Shown one piece after another: positions 17,405 through 25,299 of a stretch of DNA of 64,000 bases. The position numbers were made by a program, and so were the translations under genes. The stretch's first letter is position 1. Each line of letters opens with the position of its first letter. Under the pieces are notes generated by a model. That model made no database searches and had not been told where the DNA came from. It saw only the letters and a program-made list of their open reading frames with translations. Source of the DNA: Saprospiraceae bacterium (GTDB lineage: Bacteria > Bacteroidota > Bacteroidia > Chitinophagales > Saprospiraceae); assembly GCA_030729925.1 (NCBI GenBank), contig JANQWK010000016.1, forward strand, positions 62,001 through 126,000. The letters are read 5' to 3'.

Positions 17405-18130
17405 TTATTCCTGGCGCAGCTGGCGGATAGCCGCCACCAAATCTGCGACTTCCCAGGCATGGGTTACCGAAAACTGTCCGATGCGGGTCCGGTGGAGTGC
17501 AGTGAGATAAGCACCGCTGTCCAGGGCTTTGCCGAAATCGTGGGCCAGGGATCGGATGTAAGTTCCCTTACTGCAGGCTACGAGAAAGTCAATTTCAGGA
17601 ATGGCGATGCGGGTAAGCTCAAAGCGATCTATCCTGACCTCCCGAGCCTCGACTTCAATGACTTCCCCTTTTCTGGCCCGCTTGTACAGGGGCTGCCCAT
17701 CTACTTTTATGGCAGAAAACATCGGGGGAATCTGTCGGATAGGCCCCAAAAACTGCTGTCGGGCCGCTTCTATGGCTTCAGGGGTAATATGGTGGGTCGG
17801 AAATATCTCTTCTTCCGGTGTTTCGGCGTCATACGAGGGCGTGCAGGCTCCAAGTTTGAGGGTACCGGTATATTCCTTGGGCAGGTTCTGAAAGTCCCCC
17901 AGTTGCCGGGTAGCCTTACCGGTACAAAGGATGAGCAAACCGGTTGCCATCGGATCCAGCGTGCCGGAGTGTCCTACTTTGATTTTCTTTAACCCCAGCA
18001 CCTGCTTGAGGGTGTTTCGAACCTTATTGACCACGTCAAAAGAGGTCCATTCCGCCGGTTTGTTGACCAGCAATATTTTCCCTTCGGTAAAATCGTCCCA
18101 GGCAAAACCGGAATCAGGGGGTGGATTCAT
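17405..18130 (-). CDS. truB: tRNA pseudouridine-55 synthase
   Basis: TruB makes pseudouridine at position 55 in the T-loop of tRNAs. The 241-residue protein shows LLVNKPAEWTSFDVVNKVR at the N-terminus, then KVGHSGTLDPMATGLL (residues 51-66), which includes the catalytic Asp59, KEYTGTLKLG, RKGEVIEVEAR and CSKGTYIRSLAHDFG. It is slightly shorter than E. coli TruB, lacking much of the C-terminal PUA part, as is common in Bacteroidota. The ATG at 18130 is 6 bp after the uppP stop codon, so the gene is part of the ftsX-DUF3098-uppP-truB minus-strand operon. Confidence 0.95.
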   Translation of the reverse strand: MNPPPDSGFAWDDFTEGKILLVNKPAEWTSFDVVNKVRNTLKQVLGLKKIKVGHSGTLDPMATGLLILCTGKATRQLGDFQNLPKEYTGTLKLGACTPSYDAETPEEEIFPTHHITPEAIEAARQQFLGPIRQIPPMFSAIKVDGQPLYKRARKGEVIEVEAREVRIDRFELTRIAIPEIDFLVACSKGTYIRSLAHDFGKALDSGAYLTALHRTRIGQFSVTHAWEVADLVAAIRQLRQE

Positions 18131-18136
18131 ATTTTT

Positions 18137-18931
18137 TCAACTGTAGTAAACAAACAAAGACAGGCTGGCGATGCCCACGCAGTACAAGGCAAATACCCAT
18201 AACTTGCTGCGGCGCACGAGTCTGATCATCCATACACAAGCAAGGACTCCCGTGAGGAAAGCCGCTGCAAAACCTGCCACCAAAGGCATCCATCCAATGC
18301 TGTGGTTGCTGACATCTCCATCGAGTATATCCAGCAACATTTTTCCCAGAATCAAGGGAACCACCATCAAAAACGAAAAACGCGCAGCGCGCTCGCGGTC
18401 AACTCCCAGCAGCAGTGCCGTCCCAATGGTTGCACCCGATCGAGAGATGCCAGGAATAATGGCGATAGCTTGGGCTATGCCTATCCACCAGGCCTGTGAC
18501 AGTCCTACCGGCCGGTTATTTTGCCGGGCGCGATCTGCCCAAAACAACAATACTCCGGTCAACATCAGCATCAAACTCACCAACGGAATCTGTCGGTCAA
18601 ACAAAGCACTGATCTGCTCCTCCAGCAACAATCCAACCAGCCCTGCCGGAATCATGGAAACCACAATGTTGCGCACAAAACGGGTTTCTTCATTCCAACT
18701 CAAGCGAAACAAGGCTTGTAGCAATATCCCAACCTCTTTCCTAAACACGAGTACCGTGCTCAGCGCAGTAGCAGCATGCAGCGCAACCGTCATAAAAAGG
18801 TTGTCCTGGGCGTTGTCACCCATGTCGAGGTAAAATCGAGCCAATTCCAAATGACCGCTGCTGCTGATGGGCAAAAATTCGGTTAAGCCCTGAACAATGC
18901 CCAGGACAATAGCTTGCAGGATTGCTTCCAT
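18137..18931 (-). CDS. uppP: Undecaprenyl-diphosphatase (BacA/UppP)
   Basis: UppP recycles undecaprenyl pyrophosphate to the monophosphate lipid carrier for peptidoglycan and O-antigen synthesis, and can confer bacitracin resistance. The 264-residue membrane protein has the two signature regions: LTEFLPISSSGHLELA (about residues 16-31, glutamate-rich active-site helix) and IPGISRSGATIGTALLLGV (about 158-176, with the S-R-S-G active-site segment). About eight membrane segments are predictable. The gene is tightly packed, with 3 bp to the DUF3098 gene upstream and 6 bp to truB downstream. This is envelope-cluster synteny that is common in Bacteroidota. Confidence 0.96.
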   Translation of the reverse strand: MEAILQAIVLGIVQGLTEFLPISSSGHLELARFYLDMGDNAQDNLFMTVALHAATALSTVLVFRKEVGILLQALFRLSWNEETRFVRNIVVSMIPAGLVGLLLEEQISALFDRQIPLVSLMLMLTGVLLFWADRARQNNRPVGLSQAWWIGIAQAIAIIPGISRSGATIGTALLLGVDRERAARFSFLMVVPLILGKMLLDILDGDVSNHSIGWMPLVAGFAAAFLTGVLACVWMIRLVRRSKLWVFALYCVGIASLSLFVYYS

Positions 18932-18934
18932 GTA

Positions 18935-19318
18935 TTAAGACGGGGTCTGGGTATTGATGGCGGGAGACTCATCAGACTTTTCCTTCACAAAAATGGCATA
19001 TATTTCCACGACGAGGCCGGCTACAATCAATATGGGTGCAATAACCGTCCGCCGGGGGCTATAGATAATATTGTCGTCCCAAACGTTTGGATCTGGCATA
19101 CTGCCACCGCTCATCAGGATTAATCCCAATGCAATCAAGCCTGCTCCAATAGCCATCCAGCGATAGTTAGTTTTACCGAAGGTGAGCGCTTCTGCTTCCG
19201 GGGCATTTCGCTTTTTTCGGGTGATACCCGGAGCCGCAGCTGCACTTTTTCCTTGGGACTTGTTGTCAGATGTTGTGGTAACGACTACTTTTTTCTTGGG
19301 CGGCTTGCTGGAACTCAT
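18935..19318 (-). CDS. DUF3098-family small membrane protein
   Basis: The 127-residue product begins with a basic, disordered tail (MSSSKPPKKKVVVTTTSDN), followed by the family core: ALTFGKTNYRWMAIGAGLIA, a periplasmic loop SGGSMPDPNVWDDNIIYSPRRTV, and a second helix IAPILIVAGLVVEIYAIF. This matches DUF3098, a two-helix inner-membrane family whose genes usually sit between ftsX and uppP in Bacteroidota, as here. Function is unknown; the constant neighbourhood suggests a role in cell-wall synthesis or division. Confidence 0.88.
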   Translation of the reverse strand: MSSSKPPKKKVVVTTTSDNKSQGKSAAAAPGITRKKRNAPEAEALTFGKTNYRWMAIGAGLIALGLILMSGGSMPDPNVWDDNIIYSPRRTVIAPILIVAGLVVEIYAIFVKEKSDESPAINTQTPS

Positions 19319-19418
19319 ATTTTTGCTGGATTAATTTTTGCGATTGTTTAGATATAGCTGCAAAGTTCACAACTTTTTACGAGCAGTACAATAATTTTTC
19401 GGGATAATTCCGCTTTTG

Positions 19419-20294
19419 TCAATAAAGGTCGTCCATGCGCAGTTTGAGATACCGCCTAACGACGCGATAGGTGCTTAGCACTGCAATGCCCGTGCCGAGC
19501 AAGAGGATGCCGGTGTAGAGCAGCAAAAGGGGCAGGTCAAACCCGGCAAGGGCTGCTATCCCGAGGTACATTGCCGATCCTTCCAACAATAGTGCGATCC
19601 CTACAACAGCCAAGAGGCTGCTCGATAAGCCGTAGAGCAGCGCCCTGCGCAGAAAAGGTCGGCTGATATGTGCCCAGGAAGCGCCCACCATCTCCATGTT
19701 TTTGATCAGAAACCGATTGGCGTACAGCGCCAGCCGAAAAGTGTTGTAAACCAGGTGATACGCCAAAAAAAGCAGGAGTGCTGACAACAACAAGCTGACC
19801 TCTCCGATCCTGGAGAGATTGCTGAAGGCCTGATCCAAAAATAGTTCCTGATAAAAGAGGTCGTGTACGCCGGGCAATTGCGTGATCTCCTGTCTGAGTT
19901 GCTTCAGGTTATCTTGCCGGAGCGCCTCTGACGGTAGGTTGAAGGTAATGACATCATGCAGGGGATTGGGCAATCCGAGGTTGGCAAAGTCTTCACCAAA
20001 ATCTTGTCTGAGCAACTCCGCTCCGGCTTCCTTGCTGATAAAGGAAACCGATCCGGGCAATACCTGCGGGTGGGTTTCCAGTATGGCGATCAGGTTCCGG
20101 ATGTTTTCCCGGGGGGCATCCTGTTTGATTTCCACCATGATATCTATGTTTTCCCGGTATTGTTGCAGCCATTCGTTACTTTTTAGCAGGACAGCTGCCA
20201 GCAGGCCTATCACAAACAAAATGAGCGCCTCGCTGATGATCGCATACACGTAGTTGGGTCTCGCCTTAAATGTTTCTCTTTTTTTAGGCTTCAT
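19419..20294 (-). CDS. ftsX: Cell-division ABC transporter permease FtsX
   Basis: FtsX, with the ATPase FtsE, activates cell-wall hydrolases at the division site. The 291-residue protein has an N-terminal helix (residues 16-40, ALILFVIGLLAAVLL), an extracytoplasmic domain (about 45-160, with SFISKEAGAELLRQDFGEDF and NPLHDVITFNL, which matches the FtsX ECD pattern) and three C-terminal helices (about 170-285, with LIKNMEMVGASWAHISRPFLRR as the coupling loop). No ftsE gene is in this window, which is the usual case in Bacteroidota. A near-consensus -7 (TATCTTTA on the minus strand, about 20312-20319) lies upstream. It begins the minus-strand operon ftsX-DUF3098-uppP-truB. Confidence 0.92.
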   Translation of the reverse strand: MKPKKRETFKARPNYVYAIISEALILFVIGLLAAVLLKSNEWLQQYRENIDIMVEIKQDAPRENIRNLIAILETHPQVLPGSVSFISKEAGAELLRQDFGEDFANLGLPNPLHDVITFNLPSEALRQDNLKQLRQEITQLPGVHDLFYQELFLDQAFSNLSRIGEVSLLLSALLLFLAYHLVYNTFRLALYANRFLIKNMEMVGASWAHISRPFLRRALLYGLSSSLLAVVGIALLLEGSAMYLGIAALAGFDLPLLLLYTGILLLGTGIAVLSTYRVVRRYLKLRMDDLY

Positions 20295-20394
20295 GCGTTT
20301 GGATTGGTGGCTAAAGATACGAACAGGTCACCGAAGTTCCGCACTTTGCCGACAAACAGCTACCTTTATAGCGCTTATTTATAAAATTTTTCCC

Positions 20395-20973
20395 ATGCGC
20401 TGGTTTTTTTGTCTGATTTTTTGGAGTTTCCTGCAGTCGGGTCAAGCGCCCGCACAAGCGTACCTCAACAATGGTTTCTTCGAAGGAGAAGCCCAGGATG
20501 CGACCGTTCCGGCGGGTTGGCATGTGTGTGCTCCGGGAAGTACCCCCGATATACTGCCCGGCCCCTGGGGGGTATTTCTTGAAGCCTCCGAAGGCGAAAC
20601 CTACATCGGGCTCATTACCCGGGAAGATGGATCGTTTGAAAGTATAGGTCAGCGCCTCAGTCAGCCACTTGCCACCGGGCAGTGTTACGAATTGCGGGTT
20701 GACCTGGCGCATTCCCTTACCTATGCCGGCTACAAAGGCCACCTGCAATTGCGGATATGGGGCGGAACTTCCCGCTGTGGGAAAGACCAATTGCTGTTCG
20801 AGTCGCCTCTGATCAAGAATAGCGACTGGCAAACCTACAGCCACAAGTTTACCGCAGAAAAGCCTGTACAGTACCTCACGTTGGAAGCGTACAACCCGGA
20901 TGGGGAAGTCTATCAGATGGGTAATATCCTGATAGACCATCTTTCCGGTATTCGCTTGTGCAGTAGGGCTTAA
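20395..20973 (+). CDS. Secreted jelly-roll (carbohydrate-binding-like) protein
   Basis: The open frame begins inside ftsX, but the first plausible start is the ATG at 20395, which opens a signal peptide (MRWFFCLIFWSFLQSGQAPAQA); this gives 192 residues. The mature part is one all-beta domain with NNGFFEGEAQDATVPAGWHVC, PDILPGPWGV, GETYIGLITREDGSFESIGQ, YELRVDLAHS, HLQLRIWGGTSRCG and GNILIDHLSGI. The same pattern (NPSFE...P..W..C...PD..PG) occurs in surface proteins of Bacteroidota ahead of OmpA or sorting domains and looks like a galactose-binding-type fold. Here it stands alone. It could bind glycans at the surface or in the periplasm; no catalytic motif is seen. Confidence 0.68.
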   Translation: MRWFFCLIFWSFLQSGQAPAQAYLNNGFFEGEAQDATVPAGWHVCAPGSTPDILPGPWGVFLEASEGETYIGLITREDGSFESIGQRLSQPLATGQCYELRVDLAHSLTYAGYKGHLQLRIWGGTSRCGKDQLLFESPLIKNSDWQTYSHKFTAEKPVQYLTLEAYNPDGEVYQMGNILIDHLSGIRLCSRA

Positions 20974-20978
20974 ACGGA

Positions 20979-21434
20979 TTAATTGCCGCTTCCCGACTCC
21001 AGCTTTTTCATCAAGGCTTCTGTTTCGCGGAGGAGCGACTCCCAGTTTTTGCGCAGCTCATTGGTGTCCTTTGCGCTGCTGGTGCCGGTTTGGTCATAAG
21101 ACTGCAGACCCTCTCCGGAAAGTTGTTGCTCGAGCGCCTGTCGGTGCTCCTCGAGTTTGGTAGCCTGATCAATCAAATTGGGGTCTTTGAGTGTAGCCGC
21201 CTTATCGCGGAGCGAATCAATCAGACTGCCAATTTTGCCCAGCGCCTCATCGTATTTGCCCTGGTCCAGTTTCTCTTTTTCGGACTTGAGGAGGTTCCAT
21301 GCGGCTGCACCCAGGTCGCGGGCCTCGTTGAAGATAGCCTTTGACTGTTGCTGTTCCTGTTCGTCGCCATAAAAATAATTATAGACCAGGATGCCCAGAA
21401 CCAGGAGCAATGCGAGTTGGATCAAAGTTTTCAT
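20979..21434 (-). CDS. Membrane-anchored coiled-coil protein, unknown function
   Basis: The ATG at 21434 gives a 151-residue protein. It has one N-terminal membrane helix (residues 3-20, LIQLALLLVLGILVYNYFYG) followed by a highly charged helical stretch rich in lysine, glutamate and glutamine (for example LLKSEKEKLDQGKYDEALGK, and LEEHRQALEQQL), probably coiled coil. There is no signal-peptidase site, so it should be an inner-membrane protein with a large soluble domain. I do not recognise a named family. It converges on the jelly-roll gene (5 bp gap) and is followed upstream by the secreted protein at 21459-22199, 24 bp apart. Confidence 0.65.
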   Translation of the reverse strand: MKTLIQLALLLVLGILVYNYFYGDEQEQQQSKAIFNEARDLGAAAWNLLKSEKEKLDQGKYDEALGKIGSLIDSLRDKAATLKDPNLIDQATKLEEHRQALEQQLSGEGLQSYDQTGTSSAKDTNELRKNWESLLRETEALMKKLESGSGN

Positions 21435-21458
21435 AACCAAAATTTTTATTGTCGGAGA

Positions 21459-22199
21459 TTATTCTTGCTCGAGTGCTTGTAACAACTGAACGAACCCTGC
21501 CTCTGTTTCCGTATCCCAGCCATTTTTTTTGATCAGGCTTTGTACCCTTGCTTCCCTGCCGGGAAAAAATCCGGGCACTTGCTTGGACTTGAGTTTGATC
21601 TTTTCAAAGCTTTTTTGGTCGGCAGACAAATAATACCCTTCTTCCATCAGGAACTCGTCATACCTTCGATCAGCGCTATATGCTCCCTGGTAGTCGGCTT
21701 TTTTCAAAATTTTGTCCGCCGCAGCCAAGAACAGGTATTTATCTTGGTGCAGTACCCGGTAAAATTTCCATTTGTCGCTTTTTTTCCCCGCTACCTCCGC
21801 CTCCGGAAAACTCCGCCAGGTGCTGCCATTTTCCAGGATCACCGACTGAACCGATTTCGCGGGAAGCGTCCCCGTGACCTTGTCGCCAATGCGAAAATAG
21901 ACCACCTGGTTGTACAGGTCGAGCTGCAAGGGAATACTTTTATCCAATTTGCCTTTACCCTGAATCACCACATACCCATTTTGCCAGGTATCATACCAGT
22001 ATGGCGAACCCTTTACCCCCTCATACCGGTTGTCGAAGCCCGTCACTCCAGGCGAGTAAGGCGTGATGTTGCCCAGGTTACGCAACTCTTGTTCGGTAAA
22101 GGCATTACTGACTACCTGCTGGGCAATGGCGGCCAGCGGCAGATAAGCAATCGCAATCATCAAAAGCCATTTGTAAGCAGCGAAAAGCGTAGTCTTCAT
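21459..22199 (-). CDS. Secreted protein of unknown function
   Basis: The start is set at the ATG at 22199 (MKTTLFAAYKWLLMIAIAYLPLAAIAQQ), because this is a proper signal peptide; the frame upstream has none. The protein is 246 residues. It contains KGSPYWYDTWQNGYVVIQGKG, LQLDLYNQVVYFRIGDK, KFYRVLHQDKYLFLAAADKIL and the YDEFLMEEGYYLSADQKSFEKI element. The general pattern (two beta domains with a central lysine-rich part) resembles uncharacterised Bacteroidota proteins that begin with a modified gene-product sheet; I cannot name the family. It is likely periplasmic, divergent from leuS. Confidence 0.62.
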   Translation of the reverse strand: MKTTLFAAYKWLLMIAIAYLPLAAIAQQVVSNAFTEQELRNLGNITPYSPGVTGFDNRYEGVKGSPYWYDTWQNGYVVIQGKGKLDKSIPLQLDLYNQVVYFRIGDKVTGTLPAKSVQSVILENGSTWRSFPEAEVAGKKSDKWKFYRVLHQDKYLFLAAADKILKKADYQGAYSADRRYDEFLMEEGYYLSADQKSFEKIKLKSKQVPGFFPGREARVQSLIKKNGWDTETEAGFVQLLQALEQE

Positions 22200-22342
22200 C
22201 GTTATGGGGTTAGTTGGTGCACAATTGCCCGGCGTTCCTTTTTGCTGCCGAACGGTTTTAAACCATTTATAGCTCATATTTTCCATATTTATGGATATTT
22301 TTGCGGAAAATTACAAAATCAAAGCGACTAAAAAACTATTCC

Positions 22343-25216
22343 ATGGAATACAATCCGAGGGTCATCGAAAGGAAATGGAGGGAAAACTGGGAGCAGGATA
22401 AACTCTACGAGGTGAGCAATACCAGCGAGAAGCCTAAGTTTTATGTGCTGGATATGTTCCCCTATCCCTCTGGCGCAGGCTTGCACGTAGGTCACCCCCT
22501 GGGCTACATCGCCTCCGATATTTTCTCCCGGTACAAGCGACTGAAGGGATTTCATGTCCTGCACCCCATGGGCTACGATGCATTCGGATTGCCGGCCGAA
22601 CAGTATGCGATCCAAACCGGTGTGCACCCCGCGATCTCGACTGCCGAGAATATCGCCCGGTACCGCAGCCAGTTGGAAAACCTCGGGCTGAGTTTCGATT
22701 GGTCGCGCGAAGTGAGCACGGCTTCTCCCGATTTTTACAAATGGACACAATGGATATTCATCCAGTTGTTCGAACATTACTACGATCTGGAGGCCGATAA
22801 AGCCCTTCCGATCGCCGATCTGGTGCAGCGCTTTTCGACTTCAGGCAACGCCGGGGTACGCGCAGCGTCTAATCAGGAACAGGTGTTTTCCGCGGCAGAT
22901 TGGGCCGCCCTCACTCCTGTACAACAAGAGGACATCCTCATGAATTACCGCCTGGCTTACCGCAAAGTGACCTTCGTAAATTGGTGCGAGGCGCTGGGGA
23001 CCGTATTGGCCAACGATGAGGTGAAAGACGGGGTATCCGAGCGCGGTGGGCATCCTGTGGCGCGCAAGCCCATGTTGCAGTGGTCACTCCGAATTACCGC
23101 CTATGCCGAACGACTGCTGAACGACCTCCAGAACCTGGAGTGGTCCGAGGCGATGAAAAAAATGCAAAGCAACTGGATCGGAAAGTCTATCGGTGCCCAG
23201 GTGTTTTTCCCGATAAAAGATAGCACGGAAAAGATTGAAATTTTTACAACGCGCCCGGATACGATCTTCGGTGCGACCTTCATGGTGCTGGCACCCGAAC
23301 ACGATTTGGTTGCCCACCTGACGACTCCCGCCCAACAGGCTGAGGTAGCTGCTTACCTGGACTACGTCAAAACCCGCTCAGATCGCGACCGCATGGCCGA
23401 GGTAAAAGAGGTCACCGGGGCATTTTTAGGGGCTTACGCCGTTCATCCTTTTTCAGGCGAAGCTATTCCGATCTGGATCGGCGAGTATGTGCTGAAAGAC
23501 TACGGAACCGGTGCCATCATGGCTGTTCCGAGCGACGACGATCGCGATTACGCTTTCGCGAAAAAGTTCGATCTGCCGGTGATTCCGGTGGTGGACAAAA
23601 CGGATTACCCGGGAGCGAGCCGACAGGAAAAAGTGGGCAAAATGATCAATTCCGGCATGCTGGACGGAATGGAGGTCGCCGATGCAATCGAACATATCCT
23701 TACTGCGGTCGAGGAGCGCGGACTGGGTCACCGCAAGGTCAACTACAAACTCCGGGATGCGATCTTTAGCCGCCAACGCTACTGGGGCGAACCTTTCCCG
23801 ATTGTTTACGATGCAGCGGGCATACCCCAGGCACTTCCTCTGGAGGCGCTTCCGCTCACGTTGCCTGATCTCGACGATTTTCAACCCGCTTCAGGGGGAA
23901 AGTCTCCGCTGGCCAGGGCCGAAGACTGGGTGAATCAATCCGGCGGTTTTACCCGTGAAACGGATACCATGCCCGGCTTTGCAGGCTCTTCCTGGTACTT
24001 CCTGCGGTACATGGACGCTCATAACCCCGATGCCTTTGCCGGCCCGGAGGCGATTGACTACTGGCGGGATGTGGATTTGTATGTGGGGGGAACCGAGCAT
24101 GCAGTCGGACACCTGATGTATTCTCGTTTTTGGCATAAATTTTTGTACGACAAAGGCTTAGTGCCTACTCCCGAACCCTTCCGCAAACTGATCAACCAGG
24201 GGATGATACAGGGGGTGATCGAGTACATCAACCTGCAAAAAGAAAAAGTGAATGGGGTCAACCGCTTTGTTTGCGCCGGTATCGCGGCCAAAGAGCAGGA
24301 AGCCGGCAAGGAGTTTGTCAAGATTCCCATTCATGTTGATTTTGTGAAAGACTACGGCACAGATCGCTCCTTCCTGAATACCGATAGCCTGGATCAGTTC
24401 CGGGAGTGGAGATCCGAATACCGGGACGCGATTTTCGAATGCACCAATGGGGTGTATCAATCGGGTAAGTTCCATCCACATCCGGAGAAGGACGGATCGG
24501 GTAGTCACCTCTTGACGAGTTCGGAGGTCGGAAAAATGTCCAAACGCTATTTCAATGTCGTAAACCCCGACGATGTCGTCGAAAAATACGGTGCCGATTG
24601 CTTCCGGATGTACGAAATGTTCCTGGGACCCATTGAGCAGGCCAAACCCTGGGATACGAAAGGCATAGATGGGGTGAGTAAGTTTTTGCGCAAGTTTTGG
24701 GGCTTGTTTTTCAACGAAGCAGGTACCTTTGAGCTGTCAGATGAGGCTCCTGCACGCGAGGAACTCAAGGTGCTGCATACCGCTATCCGCAAGATCAGTG
24801 AGGATATCGAGCGCTTTGCCTTCAACACCTGCGTGAGTGCTTTCATGGTGGCTACCAATGAATTGAAAAAATCAGGCTGCCGCAAACGCGCAGTGCTGAG
24901 CGATATGGTGGTGATGATCGCACCTTTTGCGCCCTACATGGCGGAGGAGTTATGGCAATTGATGGGCAGACAAGGCTCTGTGCACGAGAGCACTTTTCCG
25001 CAGTTCAATCCGGCCTACCTGGTAGAGGACATGCTGGATTATCCGGTGAGCATCAACGGGAAAAGAAGAGCCAATGTGGCTATACCTGCTGATGCCGACG
25101 ATGCTTTTATCGAAAGAGCCGTGATGGAACTGGAGGAGGTTCGCAAATGGGTGGAGGATAAACCTGTCAAAAAGGTGATCATCGTACCCAAGCGAATGGT
25201 GAATATTGTGCTATAA
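22343..25216 (+). CDS. leuS: Leucyl-tRNA synthetase
   Basis: This class I synthetase charges tRNA-Leu. From the ATG at 22343 the protein has 957 residues. The HIGH motif is HVGH (residues 48-51, after DMFPYPSGAGL) and the KMSKS motif is KMSKR (731-735). The CP1 editing domain is visible at about 225-420 (TRPDTIFGATFMVLAPEH and the GTGAIMAVPSDDDRDYAFA threonine/aspartate editing site). A long insertion between FRKLINQGMIQG and KMSKR (about 630-730) is typical of Bacteroidota LeuRS. The anticodon-binding helix bundle follows at about 790-900. TATTTTTG (22296-22303) fits the -7 promoter consensus but lacks a clear -33 box. Confidence 0.97.
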   Translation: MEYNPRVIERKWRENWEQDKLYEVSNTSEKPKFYVLDMFPYPSGAGLHVGHPLGYIASDIFSRYKRLKGFHVLHPMGYDAFGLPAEQYAIQTGVHPAISTAENIARYRSQLENLGLSFDWSREVSTASPDFYKWTQWIFIQLFEHYYDLEADKALPIADLVQRFSTSGNAGVRAASNQEQVFSAADWAALTPVQQEDILMNYRLAYRKVTFVNWCEALGTVLANDEVKDGVSERGGHPVARKPMLQWSLRITAYAERLLNDLQNLEWSEAMKKMQSNWIGKSIGAQVFFPIKDSTEKIEIFTTRPDTIFGATFMVLAPEHDLVAHLTTPAQQAEVAAYLDYVKTRSDRDRMAEVKEVTGAFLGAYAVHPFSGEAIPIWIGEYVLKDYGTGAIMAVPSDDDRDYAFAKKFDLPVIPVVDKTDYPGASRQEKVGKMINSGMLDGMEVADAIEHILTAVEERGLGHRKVNYKLRDAIFSRQRYWGEPFPIVYDAAGIPQALPLEALPLTLPDLDDFQPASGGKSPLARAEDWVNQSGGFTRETDTMPGFAGSSWYFLRYMDAHNPDAFAGPEAIDYWRDVDLYVGGTEHAVGHLMYSRFWHKFLYDKGLVPTPEPFRKLINQGMIQGVIEYINLQKEKVNGVNRFVCAGIAAKEQEAGKEFVKIPIHVDFVKDYGTDRSFLNTDSLDQFREWRSEYRDAIFECTNGVYQSGKFHPHPEKDGSGSHLLTSSEVGKMSKRYFNVVNPDDVVEKYGADCFRMYEMFLGPIEQAKPWDTKGIDGVSKFLRKFWGLFFNEAGTFELSDEAPAREELKVLHTAIRKISEDIERFAFNTCVSAFMVATNELKKSGCRKRAVLSDMVVMIAPFAPYMAEELWQLMGRQGSVHESTFPQFNPAYLVEDMLDYPVSINGKRRANVAIPADADDAFIERAVMELEEVRKWVEDKPVKKVIIVPKRMVNIVL

Positions 25217-25299
25217 GCGACAAATCATAAGCTTTTTAAAAATAAACAGACGACCGCAGTTGTTTCATTGATCTTTTCAAGTTACAATCTAAGGTCTAT

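Noticed and set aside
20254-20394. Upstream extension of the jelly-roll protein into ftsX
   Set aside because: It is antisense to the start of ftsX and lies before a clean signal peptide at 20395.
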